This document shows, piece after piece, positions 34,885-43,548 of a stretch of 64,000 nucleotides of DNA (the first letter of the stretch is position 1; every line of letters begins with the position of its first letter). The translations under genes were made by a program, and so were the position numbers. This DNA is from Bradyrhizobium sp. ISRA464 (lineage in GTDB: Bacteria; Pseudomonadota; Alphaproteobacteria; Rhizobiales; Xanthobacteraceae): the NCBI RefSeq assembly GCF_029910095.1, contig NZ_CP094526.1, positions 8,198,501 through 8,262,500 on the forward strand, written 5' to 3'. The notes under the pieces were generated by a model. It did no database searches. It was not told the DNA's origin and saw only the letters and a program-made list of their open reading frames with translations.

Positions 34885-36291
34885 ATGTTCGAAGGTTGGG
34901 ATGCGGTTGCGCTCGCGCGCGCGCAGTTTGCTTTCACGATGTCATTCCACATCGTGTTCCCCGCATTCTCGATCGGGCTTGCGAGCTACCTCGCAGTGCT
35001 CGAAGCTCTGTGGCTTGCTACCGGGCGCGAGGTCTACATCAATCTCTTCAATTACTGGCTGAAGATCTTCGCGGTGGCTTTCGGCATGGGCGTGGTGTCG
35101 GGCATCGTGATGTCCTATCAGTTCGGCACCAACTGGTCGGCTTTCGCCGACAAGACGGGCCCCGTGATTGGCCCGATGATGGCCTATGAGGTGCTGACCG
35201 CGTTCTTCCTCGAGGCGGGTTTCCTCGGCGTGATGCTGTTCGGGCTCGAACGCGTCGGCCACAAGCTGCATTTCCTGGCGACGCTGATGGTCGCGGTCGG
35301 CACGCTGATCTCGGCGTTCTGGATCCTGTCGGCCAATTCCTGGATGCAGACGCCGGCGGGCTATGCCGTCAATGCCGACGGGCAATTCGTCGCCGCCGAC
35401 TGGCTGAAGGCGATCTTCAACCTGTCATTCCCCTACCGTCTCGTGCACATGGTGCTGGCGGCCTATCTCACCACCTCGCTCGTGGTCGGCGCGGTCGGCG
35501 CCTTTCATCTGCTGCGTGATCAGCATCTCGCGGGCCCCCGCGTGATGTTCTCGATGGCGATGTGGATGGCAACGCTGGTGGCGCCGATCCAGATCCTCGC
35601 CGGCGATCAGCACGGCCTCAATACGCTGGAGCATCAGCCCGCCAAGGTGATGGCGATGGAAGGCCACTTCCAGAGCCACAAGGACGGCGCGCCGCTGGTG
35701 CTGTTCGGCTGGCCCGATATGGCCGATGCCAAGGTGAAATATGCGATCGAGGTGCCGAAGCTGTCGTCGCTGATCCTGAAACACTCGCTCGACGCTCCGC
35801 TCGCCGGCCTCGACACCGTGCCGCGCGAGAACTGGCCGCCGGTGCCGATCACCTTCTGGGCGTTCCGCGTCATGGTCGGCCTCGGCTTCCTGATCATGGG
35901 TCTCGGCCTGTTCAGCCTCGTGATGCGCTGGCGCGGAAGAATGTACGAGACGCGGCTGCTGCATCTGTGCGCGGTCGTGATGGGGCCGGCCGGCTTCATC
36001 GCGGTGCTCGCGGGCTGGATCACCACCGAGACCGGGCGGCAGCCGTTCACCGTTTACGGGCTGTTGCGAACGGCCGATTCGGTGTCGCCGCTGGCCGCGC
36101 CTGCGGTGGGCTCGTCGCTGATCGCCTTCGTCATCGTCTATTTCGCCGTGTTCATCGCGGGCGTGGTCTACATCCTGCGGCTGATGGCACAGCCGCCGCA
36201 TCATGGCGAGCAGGGCCCGTCGCATGACCTGCCGGCGCGCGCCGCCGGCATCACGCCGGCCGCAGGCGCTGCCGTGGAGGGCGCACGATGA
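34885..36291 (+). CDS. cydA: Cytochrome bd-type quinol oxidase subunit I (cyanide-insensitive, short Q-loop type)
   Basis: Subunit I of a bd-type terminal oxidase that reduces oxygen with quinol electrons. In this 468-residue protein the first haem ligand is in RAQFAFTMSFHIVFPAFSIG (His near residue 21). GWITTETGRQPFTVYGLLRT near residue 375 carries the conserved Gly-Arg-Gln-Pro. The protein is about 50 residues shorter than E. coli CydA, the shortening falling in the Q loop, which marks the CIO (CioA) subgroup. ATG 34885 was preferred to an upstream start because it begins right before the first helix. It overlaps cydB by four bases. Confidence 0.93.
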   Translation: MFEGWDAVALARAQFAFTMSFHIVFPAFSIGLASYLAVLEALWLATGREVYINLFNYWLKIFAVAFGMGVVSGIVMSYQFGTNWSAFADKTGPVIGPMMAYEVLTAFFLEAGFLGVMLFGLERVGHKLHFLATLMVAVGTLISAFWILSANSWMQTPAGYAVNADGQFVAADWLKAIFNLSFPYRLVHMVLAAYLTTSLVVGAVGAFHLLRDQHLAGPRVMFSMAMWMATLVAPIQILAGDQHGLNTLEHQPAKVMAMEGHFQSHKDGAPLVLFGWPDMADAKVKYAIEVPKLSSLILKHSLDAPLAGLDTVPRENWPPVPITFWAFRVMVGLGFLIMGLGLFSLVMRWRGRMYETRLLHLCAVVMGPAGFIAVLAGWITTETGRQPFTVYGLLRTADSVSPLAAPAVGSSLIAFVIVYFAVFIAGVVYILRLMAQPPHHGEQGPSHDLPARAAGITPAAGAAVEGAR

Positions 36292-37298
36292 GCTTCGCCG
36301 CAGACCTCGCCACAATCTGGGCCTTCATCATCGCCTTTGCGGTGTTCGTCTATGTCGTGATGGACGGCTTCGATCTCGGCCTCGGCATTCTGTTTCCGTT
36401 GTTCCCGCAGAAGACCGACCGCGACGTCATCATGAACAGCGTGGCGCCGGTGTGGGACGGCAACGAGACCTGGCTGGTGCTCGGCGGCGGCGGCATGATG
36501 GCGGCGTTTCCGCTGGCCTATGCGGTGCTGATGCCCGCGCTCTACACGCCTGTCATCGCGATGCTGCTCGGCCTCGTGTTCCGCGGCGTCGCCTTCGAAT
36601 TCCGCTGGCGGACGCAAAAGGCGCGCAACAAGTGGGATCTCGCCTTTGCCGGCGGCTCGCTGCTCGCGGCGCTGGCGCAGGGGATTGCACTTGGTGCGAT
36701 CCTGCAGGGCGTGCATGTCGAGGGACGCCAATATGCCGGCGGCTGGTGGGACTGGCTGACGCCGTTCAGCGTCCTGACCGGCGCGGCGCTCGTGATCGGC
36801 TATGCGCTACTTGGCGCGACCTGGCTTGTGATGAAGACCGAAGGCGAATTGCGCGACCGCGCCTATCATCTGAGCTGGGTGCTCCTGATCGCGATGCTCT
36901 GCGCGATCGGCGCCGTCAGCATCGCGACGCCGTTCCTGCATGTGCAGTACACCCATCGCTGGTTCGCCTGGCCGAACATCGTCCTGACCGCGCCGGTACC
37001 GATCGCGGTTGCCGCCGTCGCCGTGCTGCTGCTGCGCGCGCTGACCAACAAATACGACTATCAGCCGTTCTTCCTGTCGCTTGCGCTGTTCGTGCTGTCC
37101 TATGCAGGGCTCGGCATCAGCATGTATCCGTACATCGTGCCGCAGAGCATCACGATCTGGCAGGCGGCCGCACCGGAGAACAGCCAGATCTTCATGCTGG
37201 TCGGGGTCGCGGTGCTGATCCCGCTGATCCTCGGTTATACCGGCTGGGCCTATTGGGTGTTTCGCGGCAAGGTCCGGCCCGGACACGGGTATCACTAA
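36288..37298 (+). CDS. cydB: Cytochrome bd-type quinol oxidase subunit II
   Basis: The 336-residue partner of CydA. It begins with a first helix of the family type (IWAFIIAFAVFVYVVMDGFDLG) and the conserved GNETWLVLGGGGMMAAFPLAYA near residue 65. Further signatures are GLVFRGVAFEFRWR near residue 95 and YTGWAYWVFRGKVRPG at the C-terminus. About eight membrane helices can be counted. ATG overlaps the end of cydA (ATGAGC), and its TAA stop overlaps the ATG of the small third gene, so all three are translated as a unit. Confidence 0.95.
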   Translation: MSFAADLATIWAFIIAFAVFVYVVMDGFDLGLGILFPLFPQKTDRDVIMNSVAPVWDGNETWLVLGGGGMMAAFPLAYAVLMPALYTPVIAMLLGLVFRGVAFEFRWRTQKARNKWDLAFAGGSLLAALAQGIALGAILQGVHVEGRQYAGGWWDWLTPFSVLTGAALVIGYALLGATWLVMKTEGELRDRAYHLSWVLLIAMLCAIGAVSIATPFLHVQYTHRWFAWPNIVLTAPVPIAVAAVAVLLLRALTNKYDYQPFFLSLALFVLSYAGLGISMYPYIVPQSITIWQAAAPENSQIFMLVGVAVLIPLILGYTGWAYWVFRGKVRPGHGYH

Positions 37299-37426
37299 TG
37301 CCATCGGATCCTGCTCCACGTCCGCTCGGCCAGCGCCTTCTGTGGTTTGCAGCGCTCTGGCTCGGCGGCGTCGGTACGGTGGCCCTGGTCTCTTTCGCCC
37401 TGCGACTCTGGATTGCGCCGACATGA
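37298..37426 (+). CDS. DUF2474-type small membrane subunit of the bd oxidase operon
   Basis: A 42-residue protein with a single membrane helix (LLWFAALWLGGVGTVALVSF, residues 14-33), an N-terminal proline/arginine-rich segment and a short tail. Size, one helix and position directly after cydB match DUF2474, the counterpart in CIO-type operons of the CydX/CydS small subunits. Such peptides stabilise the haem pocket of bd oxidases; here that role is inferred. It starts on the last base of the cydB stop codon (TAATG), which supports real translation of this very short gene. Confidence 0.75.
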   Translation: MPSDPAPRPLGQRLLWFAALWLGGVGTVALVSFALRLWIAPT

Positions 37427-37589
37427 GGTTTAGCGGGCGGCCACCGCGACGATCCAAAAAGGGGAAGCATTACAGCGAGATACCACCTGTGCGTGCCCCA
37501 AACTTGCCATCAAGCTGTCACTGAGATTTGATGTTCGCGCGATTTGGGTGGAGCAGGCAATTGGCCTGCGCCGACAAGGAGAGCTGTGC

Positions 37590-38183
37590 ATGACGAAACT
37601 TCGTCACTTGGTCTGGATGGTGACCGCCGCGATCGTTCTGGTGCTGTCAACGTCGCAAGGCTTTGCGCAGAGTCGCCCTGACGTCGACGAGCCCGGCCTT
37701 GTTCCCGACGATAACTACCAGCTCGATCCGGAATGGCAGAAGCAGGTCGTGTACTACCGCACCAACGAGGCGCCGGGCACCATCATCATTTCCACCGCCG
37801 AACGCCACCTTTACCTCGTGCAGGGCAATGGCCGCGCGCTGCGCTACGGCATCGGCGTCGGCCGCGAAGGCTTCCAGTGGCAGGGCCTGCTGAACATCAC
37901 CCGCAAGGCGGAGTGGCCGGACTGGACGCCGCCGTCGGAGATGATCGCGCGCCAGCCCTATCTGCCGCGCTTTATGGCCGGCGGCCCCGGCAATCCGCTC
38001 GGCGCACGGGCGATGTATCTGGGCACCACGGTCTATCGCATCCACGGCACCAACCAGCCCGACACGATCGGCACCGCGATCTCCTCGGGCTGCTTCCGCC
38101 TCGTCAACGCCGACGTCATGGATTTGTACGACCGCGTCCCGGTCGGCACCAAGGTGATCGTCCGGCAGAAGCCCCAACTCTAG
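37590..38183 (+). CDS. L,D-transpeptidase (YkuD-type) with signal peptide
   Basis: A 197-residue exported enzyme that forms 3-3 peptidoglycan crosslinks or links proteins to the wall. The signal peptide (LVWMVTAAIVLVLSTSQGFA) ends at residue 25. The YkuD domain covers about residues 65-197; the active-site strand is YRIHGTNQPDTIGTAISSG followed by CFRLVNADVMDLY near residues 150-180, with the catalytic cysteine preceded by the conserved His and Ser-Gly. ATG 37590 has the site AAGGAG nine bases upstream. The gene is alone between the bd-oxidase operon and an amino-acid-binding protein gene. Confidence 0.92.
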   Translation: MTKLRHLVWMVTAAIVLVLSTSQGFAQSRPDVDEPGLVPDDNYQLDPEWQKQVVYYRTNEAPGTIIISTAERHLYLVQGNGRALRYGIGVGREGFQWQGLLNITRKAEWPDWTPPSEMIARQPYLPRFMAGGPGNPLGARAMYLGTTVYRIHGTNQPDTIGTAISSGCFRLVNADVMDLYDRVPVGTKVIVRQKPQL

Positions 38184-38237
38184 CCTCCAGCCCACCTTCG
38201 TTAGCCTACCCTTTTCCCTCATTGGCGAGAGACATCC

Positions 38238-39275
38238 ATGCGTACATTTCGAGGCGGCCTGACGATCGGGCTCGCGGTCGCCGTGCTGGTCGCGGCCGCC
38301 GCCTTCACCTATGAGCGCTACGACACACGCACGCTGAAGCGCACGCTACGCCGCGGCGAGGTGCTGTGCGGCGTCAACAAGGGCCTGCCCGGCTTCTCGA
38401 TTCCCGACGACAAGGGGAATTGGACCGGCTTCGACGTCGATTTCTGCCGCGCGGTGGCGTCGGCGATCTTCGACGATCCATCGAAGGCGAAATTCGTCCC
38501 GCTCGACGCCAGCGAGCGCTTCAAGGAGTTGCAAAACCGCAAGGTCGACATCCTCTCGCGCAACTCCACCTGGAGCATGTCGCGCGAGACGAACTACGAC
38601 CTCTATTTCCCGGCGGTCGCCTATTATGACGGTCAGGGCTTCATGCTGCCGCGCTCGCGCAATATCGATTCCGCGCTCGACCTGAACGGCAGCAAGGTCT
38701 GCGTGCAGTCCAACACCACGACGCAGCTCAACCTTGCCGACTACTTCCGTGCCAACAACATGAAGTACACGGAGATGAAGTTCGACAAGCTGGACGACGT
38801 CGTGAAGGCCTACGACTCCGGCCAGTGCGATACCCTGACCTCGGACGCCTCGCAGCTCTATGCGCTGCGGCTCAACCTCTCCAAGCCGAACGACCACGTC
38901 ATCCTGGCCGACATCATCTCGAAAGAGCCGCTCGCGCCGGTGGTGCGCTTGCGCGACGACGACTGGATGATGATCGTGAAGTGGACGCTCTACGCCATGA
39001 TCAACGCCGAGGAGCTCGGCGTCACCTCCAAGAACATCGACGAGGCGCTGAAGTCGAAGAAGCCCGAGGTGATGCGGCTGGTCGGCACCGAGGGCAGCTA
39101 CGGCGAGGACCTCGGCCTGACCAAGGACTGGGCCGTGCGCATCATCCGCCATGTCGGCAATTACGGCGAGGTCTATGACCGCAACGTTGGTGCCGGGTCC
39201 AAGCTGAAAATCCCGCGCGGCATGAACCAGCTCTGGAACGCGGGCGGCGTGCAGTACGCTCCGCCGATCCGATGA
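38238..39275 (+). CDS. AapJ/BztA-like general L-amino-acid ABC transporter binding protein
   Basis: A 345-residue periplasmic binding protein of the general L-amino acid transporter type. An N-terminal signal/anchor (TIGLAVAVLVAAAAFTYERY) leads into GEVLCGVNKGLPGFSIPDDK near residue 40. The two-lobe domain contains FDVDFCRAVASAIF near 65 and SNTTTQLNLADYF near 160. The C-terminus GSKLKIPRGMNQLWNAGG, then VQYAPPIR, is the usual AapJ tail. No permease or ATPase gene is adjacent, so it is an orphan here. Its last 25 codons are repeated 249 bases downstream (see the duplicated segment). Confidence 0.88.
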   Translation: MRTFRGGLTIGLAVAVLVAAAAFTYERYDTRTLKRTLRRGEVLCGVNKGLPGFSIPDDKGNWTGFDVDFCRAVASAIFDDPSKAKFVPLDASERFKELQNRKVDILSRNSTWSMSRETNYDLYFPAVAYYDGQGFMLPRSRNIDSALDLNGSKVCVQSNTTTQLNLADYFRANNMKYTEMKFDKLDDVVKAYDSGQCDTLTSDASQLYALRLNLSKPNDHVILADIISKEPLAPVVRLRDDDWMMIVKWTLYAMINAEELGVTSKNIDEALKSKKPEVMRLVGTEGSYGEDLGLTKDWAVRIIRHVGNYGEVYDRNVGAGSKLKIPRGMNQLWNAGGVQYAPPIR

Positions 39276-39690
39276 CGGCGGTTTAGCGGACGCGCTCTGC
39301 CACAGCCTTAACTGTCATCACCCGCGAAAGCGGGTGATCCAGTACGCCGCGGCCTATCCGCTCAAAGACGACTGCCTCTGGAATACTGGGTCGCCCGGTC
39401 AAGCCGGGCGATGACAGCGTGATGTGTGGCGACGCTTTGCGCCGGGTCCAACCTGAAGATCCCGCGTGGCATGAACCAGCTCTGGAACGCCGGCGGCGTC
39501 CAGTACGCGCCGCCGATCCGGTGACGGCGGTTTAGCGGACGCACTCTGCCACAGCCTCAACTGTCATCACCCGCGAAAGCGGGTGATCCAGTACGCCGCG
39601 GCCTGTCCGTTCAAAGACGACTGCCTCTGGAATACTGGGTCGCCCGGTCAAGCCGGGCGATGACAGTGTGATGTATGGCGACGCCTTGCG
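39193..39690. repeat. Two tandem copies of a 249-base segment
   Basis: Copy one runs 39193-39441, copy two 39442-39690; a third copy begins at 39691 but only CCGG remains before the next gene's stop codon. The unit contains the last 27 codons of the binding-protein gene plus a complete GTCAT-family palindrome. Fourteen differences were counted: seven in the coding 80 bases, all at third codon positions. Confidence 0.92.
39442..39524 (+). pseudogene. 3' fragment of a second AapJ-like binding-protein gene
   Basis: The frame reads GSNLKIPRGMNQLWNAGG then VQYAPPIR and a stop, the C-terminus of the preceding gene with one amino-acid change (K to N). The rest of the gene is missing; the sequence before it is repeat. 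Six of seven differences are synonymous, which suggests it was once part of an intact gene under selection. Confidence 0.8.
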
Positions 39691-39695
39691 CCGGC

Positions 39696-40835
39696 TCAAT
39701 AGCCCTTCGCCCGTGCGAGCTGGTCGGCGTGGAAATTGCTGTCGCCGAACAGTTCCTGGCAGACGCGGGCGCGCTTCATGAAGAAGCCGATGTCGAACTG
39801 GTCGGTCATGCCCATGCCGCCATGCATCTGCACGCCCTCCTGCACGGCCTGCGTCGCCGTGGTGCCGGCGCGCGCCTTGGCAACCGCGACCGCCGTGCCC
39901 GCCTTGTCGGCGTCGGCATCGAGCGCCTGCAGCGCCTTCAGCACAGCGGCGCGGGTGATCTCGATCTCGATATAGAGCTGGGCGGCGCGGTGCTGCAGTG
40001 CCTGGAATTCACCGATCGCCTTGCCGAACTGCTTGCGTTCCTTGAGATAGGTCACGGTGCGGCCGAACACCTCTTCGCTCAGGCCCACCATTTCGGACGC
40101 GACCGCGCCCCGGCCGACATTGAGCACACCCTCGAGCAGCCCAAAACCCTGATCGACCTCGCCGAGCACGCTATCGGCGTTGACCTCGACATTGTCGAAC
40201 ACGATGCGCGCCGCATTGTGTGAATCGACCATCGCGGTACGCTCGACAGCGAGCCCCTTGGCCTTCGGATCAACCAGGAACAGGGTCAGCCCGTTCTTGT
40301 CGCCGGCGGCGCCCGCCGTGCGCGCGGCGACGATCAGCAGATCGGCGGTGTGGCCATCGACCACGAACGCCTTGTCGCCCGTGAGCTTGAAGCCGTTGCC
40401 GGAGCGCGCTGCCTGCAGCTTGGTCTGCAGCGGGCGATGCTTGGCGCCCTCGTCGATCGCGAGCGCGGCAAGCAATGAGCCATCGGAAATCTTCGGCAGA
40501 TGCTGCGCCTTCTGCGCCTCGCTGCCGCCGCGCGACAGCGCCGACGCCGCTACGACGGACGTCGCGAGGAACGGCGACGGCATCAAGGTGCGGCCGATCT
40601 CCTCCATGACGATGCCGGCCTCGACGCAGCCGAGCCCGCTGCCGCCGAACTTCTCCGGCACCAGCAGGCCGGAGAAGCCCATCTCGGCAAAGGTCTTCCA
40701 GAGCTCGCGGGAGAAGCCGGTGGCATCCTTGCTGTCGCGCAGATGGCGCAGATGCGACACCGGCGCCTTGTCGCTGATGAGGCCGCGCGCGCTGTCGCGC
40801 AGCATGGATTGTTCTTCGGTGAGGACGAGAGCCAT
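39696..40835 (-). CDS. Acyl-CoA dehydrogenase, resembling the small subunit of pimeloyl-CoA dehydrogenase
   Basis: A 379-residue FAD acyl-CoA dehydrogenase-fold protein. The N-terminal helical domain starts ALVLTEEQSMLRDSARGL; the middle beta domain has GNGFKLTGDKAFVVDGHTAD near residue 145; the C-terminal helical domain contains KERKQFGKAIGEFQALQHRA near residue 265 and QMHGGMGMTDQFDIGFFMKR near residue 350. The C-terminal catalytic-base motif seen in its upstream neighbour (IEGGTSEV) is absent here. The pairing of one such subunit with a larger one is typical of heteromeric enzymes like PimC/PimD. Only the family is certain; the pimeloyl assignment is inference. Confidence 0.83.
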   Translation of the reverse strand: MALVLTEEQSMLRDSARGLISDKAPVSHLRHLRDSKDATGFSRELWKTFAEMGFSGLLVPEKFGGSGLGCVEAGIVMEEIGRTLMPSPFLATSVVAASALSRGGSEAQKAQHLPKISDGSLLAALAIDEGAKHRPLQTKLQAARSGNGFKLTGDKAFVVDGHTADLLIVAARTAGAAGDKNGLTLFLVDPKAKGLAVERTAMVDSHNAARIVFDNVEVNADSVLGEVDQGFGLLEGVLNVGRGAVASEMVGLSEEVFGRTVTYLKERKQFGKAIGEFQALQHRAAQLYIEIEITRAAVLKALQALDADADKAGTAVAVAKARAGTTATQAVQEGVQMHGGMGMTDQFDIGFFMKRARVCQELFGDSNFHADQLARAKGY

Positions 40836-40877
40836 TGATGGGTTCCGAATCTACGACGATGAATTTTCCGACGGTTG

Positions 40878-40920
40878 AACCCCCTCCCCCTAAAAGGGGG
40901 AGGGTTGGGGTGGCGGTCAG
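40878..40920. repeat. Palindromic repeat, CCCTCCCC/GGGGGAGGG family
   Basis: CCCCCTCCCCCTAAAAGGGG then GAGGGTTGGGGTGGCGG, between the two acyl-CoA dehydrogenase genes. The hairpin CCCCTCCCCC-TAAAA-GGGGGAGGGG could lower or stop read-through between them. Confidence 0.75.
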
Positions 40921-40927
40921 GTGAAGA

Positions 40928-42112
40928 TCACGCTCCCGGCAAATCGAGGATGCGCTTGGCGACGATGCCGAGCATCACCTCGCTGGTGCCGCCCTCGATC
41001 GAGTTGGCCTTGGTGCGCAGCCAGGCGCGCGGCCGGGCGCCGCCCCTGGAGCGCTCGCTTTCCCATTCCAGCGCGTCGATGCCGCCCGCCGACATCAGGA
41101 TCTCGTAGCGGCGCTTGTTGAGCTCGGTACCGTAATATTTCATCGCCGACGAGAACGCCGGATGAGACTGCCCGGCCTTGGCGAGATCGACCGCGCGCTC
41201 CGCGGCCGCGGCGAGTGCCGCTTCATCCACCTCGAAGGTCGCGATCTGGCTGCGCAGTTGCGCATCGTCTAGCCGACCTTGCGCGTCCGCGCCGACGGAG
41301 TCCGCCGCGATCTGGCCGAGTGGACGGCCGACGCCGCGCTCGCCCATGCCCGAGATCATCGCGCGCTCGTGCTGCAGCAGGTATTTTGCGACGTCCCAGC
41401 CGCGGTTGACCTGACCCACGACATGCGACTTCGGCACGCGCACATTGTCGAAGAAGGTTTCGCAGAACGGCGAATAGCCCGAGATCAACAGGATCGGCTT
41501 GGTGGACACGCCCTTCGACGTCATGTCGAACAGGATGAAGCTGATGCCGTCATGCTTCTTCGCCGCCGGATCGGTGCGGACCAGGCAGAAGATCCAGTCG
41601 GCATAGTTCGCGTACGAGGTCCAGATCTTCTGGCCGTTGATGATGTAGTCGTCGCCGTCGCTCTCGGCGCGGGTCTGTAGCGAGGCAAGGTCGGAACCGG
41701 CATTCGGCTCGGAATAACCCTGGCACCAGCGGATCAGGCCGGCGGTGATCTTCGGCAGATGTTCCCTCTTTTGTTCCTCGGTGCCGTATTTCAGCAGCGC
41801 CGGCCCGAGCATGGAGATGCCGAACGAGGTGAGCGGCTGCCGCGCGCCGATCGCCGCCAGCTCCTGGCGCACGATCTTGGCCTCCTCGCCGTCGAGGCCG
41901 CCGCCACCATATTCCTTCGGCCAGTGCGGCACGGTCCAGCCCTTGTCGCGCATGCGCTCGAACCAGACGCGTTGCGCTTCGGAGGATAACTTGGCGTTGC
42001 GGCCGCCCCAGAACGTGTCGCCATCCGACGTCATCGGCTTGCGCATCTCCGGCGGGCAATTCTGCTCCAGCCAGGCGCGGGTCTCACTGCGGAATTTTTC
42101 GAGGTCAGCCAT
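40928..42112 (-). CDS. Acyl-CoA dehydrogenase, resembling the large subunit of pimeloyl-CoA dehydrogenase
   Basis: A 394-residue acyl-CoA dehydrogenase. It starts MADLEKFRSETRAWLEQNCP, with WPKEYGGGGLDGEEAKIVRQ near residue 62 and the FAD-binding RWCQGYSEPNAGSDLASLQT near residue 128. The C-terminal segment SIEGGTSEVMLGIVAKRIL near residue 372 has the glutamate that acts as catalytic base in this branch. It is transcribed ahead of the smaller subunit gene with a 92-base gap containing a repeat. Together they probably oxidise an acyl-CoA, possibly a dicarboxylyl-CoA; no other pim genes are present in the window. Confidence 0.88.
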   Translation of the reverse strand: MADLEKFRSETRAWLEQNCPPEMRKPMTSDGDTFWGGRNAKLSSEAQRVWFERMRDKGWTVPHWPKEYGGGGLDGEEAKIVRQELAAIGARQPLTSFGISMLGPALLKYGTEEQKREHLPKITAGLIRWCQGYSEPNAGSDLASLQTRAESDGDDYIINGQKIWTSYANYADWIFCLVRTDPAAKKHDGISFILFDMTSKGVSTKPILLISGYSPFCETFFDNVRVPKSHVVGQVNRGWDVAKYLLQHERAMISGMGERGVGRPLGQIAADSVGADAQGRLDDAQLRSQIATFEVDEAALAAAAERAVDLAKAGQSHPAFSSAMKYYGTELNKRRYEILMSAGGIDALEWESERSRGGARPRAWLRTKANSIEGGTSEVMLGIVAKRILDLPGA

Positions 42113-42279
42113 TGTGCGTTTCCGGTCAAAAATCGACGAATTGGAATCGACCTTAGCCAGCGCCCCGTGGAATTCAATATGTCTTGCGACCGCGCCATGC
42201 TCTGCTGTCGGTGGTCACTTTGCCCGATCGGGTGTATGCGCGAGATGGGGTAACGATTGAAAAGCAAGAGGAAACGGAC

Positions 42280-42825
42280 ATGCGGCTCAAACTCCTTTCG
42301 CCTGGCGAAATGAACGCCGCCCAAAAAGAAACCTATGATGAGTCGATCGCCGGCAAGCGCGGGGCCCCGCCGGCGCCGATGATGGCTTGGCTCAACAGCC
42401 CGGAGATGGCGCGGCATGCCACGCGCCTTGGCGAGGTGCTGCGCTTTGACACGATCTTTCCGGCAAAGCTGTCGGAGATCGCGATCCTCGTCACTGCCCG
42501 GCACTGGACCGCGCATTACGAATGGTATGCGCACAAGCGCCTGGCGCTGAAAGGCGGCCTCGACCCGAAGATCATCGAAGACATCCGGGTGCGACGCGTC
42601 CCGACCTTCGACGATCCCAAGGCCAAGATGATCTACGAGCTCGCCAAGTCGTTGCACGAGGGCCACGGCGTGGCCAAGCCGCTGTATGACGAGGCGGTCG
42701 AACTGTTGAGCCTGCGCGGCGTCGTCGAGATCATCGGGTTGTGCGGCTACTACACCATGGTGTCGATGACGCTGAACACGTTCGAGTTCGAGGTACCCGG
42801 CGGCGAACTGTCGGAACTGGCATAA
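42280..42825 (+). CDS. Carboxymuconolactone-decarboxylase/AhpD-fold protein
   Basis: A 181-residue all-helical protein of the carboxymuconolactone decarboxylase-like group. Recognisable parts are LRFDTIFPAKLSEIAILVTA near residue 55, RHWTAHYEWYAHKRLALKGG near residue 75 and VVEIIGLCGYYTMVSMTLNT near residue 150. The Cys-x-x-Cys of AhpD-type peroxidases is absent, so a redox role is unlikely. ATG 42280 has the purine-rich GAGGAAAC upstream. It faces away from the acyl-CoA dehydrogenases, about 170 bases off, and may belong to the same catabolic setting; the actual reaction is unknown. Confidence 0.8.
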   Translation: MRLKLLSPGEMNAAQKETYDESIAGKRGAPPAPMMAWLNSPEMARHATRLGEVLRFDTIFPAKLSEIAILVTARHWTAHYEWYAHKRLALKGGLDPKIIEDIRVRRVPTFDDPKAKMIYELAKSLHEGHGVAKPLYDEAVELLSLRGVVEIIGLCGYYTMVSMTLNTFEFEVPGGELSELA

Positions 42826-42856
42826 GTAGCGGGCTCCGGCCCGCAACTGAGACGCT

Positions 42857-42879
42857 TCCGGAAACCTTGGGTTTCCGGA
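42857..42879. terminator. Perfect hairpin downstream of the carboxymuconolactone-decarboxylase-like gene
   Basis: TCCGGAAACC (42857-42866) pairs with GGTTTCCGGA (42870-42879) with a three-base loop. No T-run follows, so it may stop transcription only weakly. A second inverted repeat, GGCTTCCC/GGGAAGCC, lies at 42925-42946 just before the next gene and could be an operator. Confidence 0.45.
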
Positions 42880-42967
42880 TCGACCGCTCTTCGATCCGCG
42901 GATTCTGATTATATTAGGTTTAGAGGCTTCCCGCGGGTGGGAAGCCACACGCCAGCGGAGCCAGAAC

Positions 42968-43462
42968 GTGTCGCAGACCCCTCCCATCATCGCGGGCACC
43001 CGGATCGGGCATGTCCATCTCAAGGTCGCCGATCTCGATCGTGCGCTGGGGTTCTATTGCGGCGTGCTCGGCTTCGAACTGCAACAACGCATGGGTTCCG
43101 GCGCCGCCTTCATCTCGGCCGGTGGCTATCACCACCACATCGGCCTCAACACCTGGGAGAGCAAAGGCGGGCATCCGCCGCCGCCCGGCACCACCGGCCT
43201 GTACCACACCGCCATCCTCTACCCGAGCCGCCCAGCGCTCGCCGACGCGCTGCACCGCGTGCTCTCCGCCGGCATTCCGCTCGACGGCGCCAGCGATCAC
43301 GGCGTCAGCCAGGCCCTGTACCTGCGCGATCCCGACGAGAACGGCGTCGAGCTCTACTGGGACCGGCCCGAGGCCGAATGGCCGCGCACGGCCGACGGCA
43401 AGCTCGCGATGTTCACCAGGCGGCTGGACATCGAGGATCTCTTGAAGCAGCGGGTGGTATAA
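42968..43462 (+). CDS. VOC-superfamily ring-cleavage dioxygenase-like protein
   Basis: A 164-residue single-module vicinal-oxygen-chelate protein, similar to one half of catechol 2,3-dioxygenase or to glyoxalase/fosfomycin-resistance folds. The likely metal ligands are the His in RIGHVHLKVADLDRA near residue 15, His residues in GGYHHHIGLNTW near residue 57-60, and the Glu in DPDENGVELYWDRP near residue 128. The start is GTG at 42968; there is no in-frame ATG before the conserved beginning. The substrate is not evident; nearby acyl-CoA and decarboxylase-like genes hint at aromatic or fatty-acid breakdown. Confidence 0.85.
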   Translation: MSQTPPIIAGTRIGHVHLKVADLDRALGFYCGVLGFELQQRMGSGAAFISAGGYHHHIGLNTWESKGGHPPPPGTTGLYHTAILYPSRPALADALHRVLSAGIPLDGASDHGVSQALYLRDPDENGVELYWDRPEAEWPRTADGKLAMFTRRLDIEDLLKQRVV

Positions 43463-43466
43463 TTCC

Positions 43467-43548
43467 GTAGCCCGGATGAAGCGCAGCGCAATCCGGGACT
43501 TGCGCTCGCTGGGACAAATTCCGGACCGCGAAGCGACGCTGGCTACGG
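43467..43548. repeat. Imperfect palindromic repeat, 'GTAGCCCGG' family
   Basis: GTAGCCCGGATGAAGCGCAG at the left; ACGCTGGCTACGG at the right. It overlaps the stop codon of the convergent MFS gene, whose last codon falls in the right arm. Confidence 0.75.

Noticed and set aside
39300..39690. CRISPR-like array because of regularly repeated palindromes
   Set aside because: There are only two units, each 249 bases, containing gene sequence; no short repeats with unique spacers.
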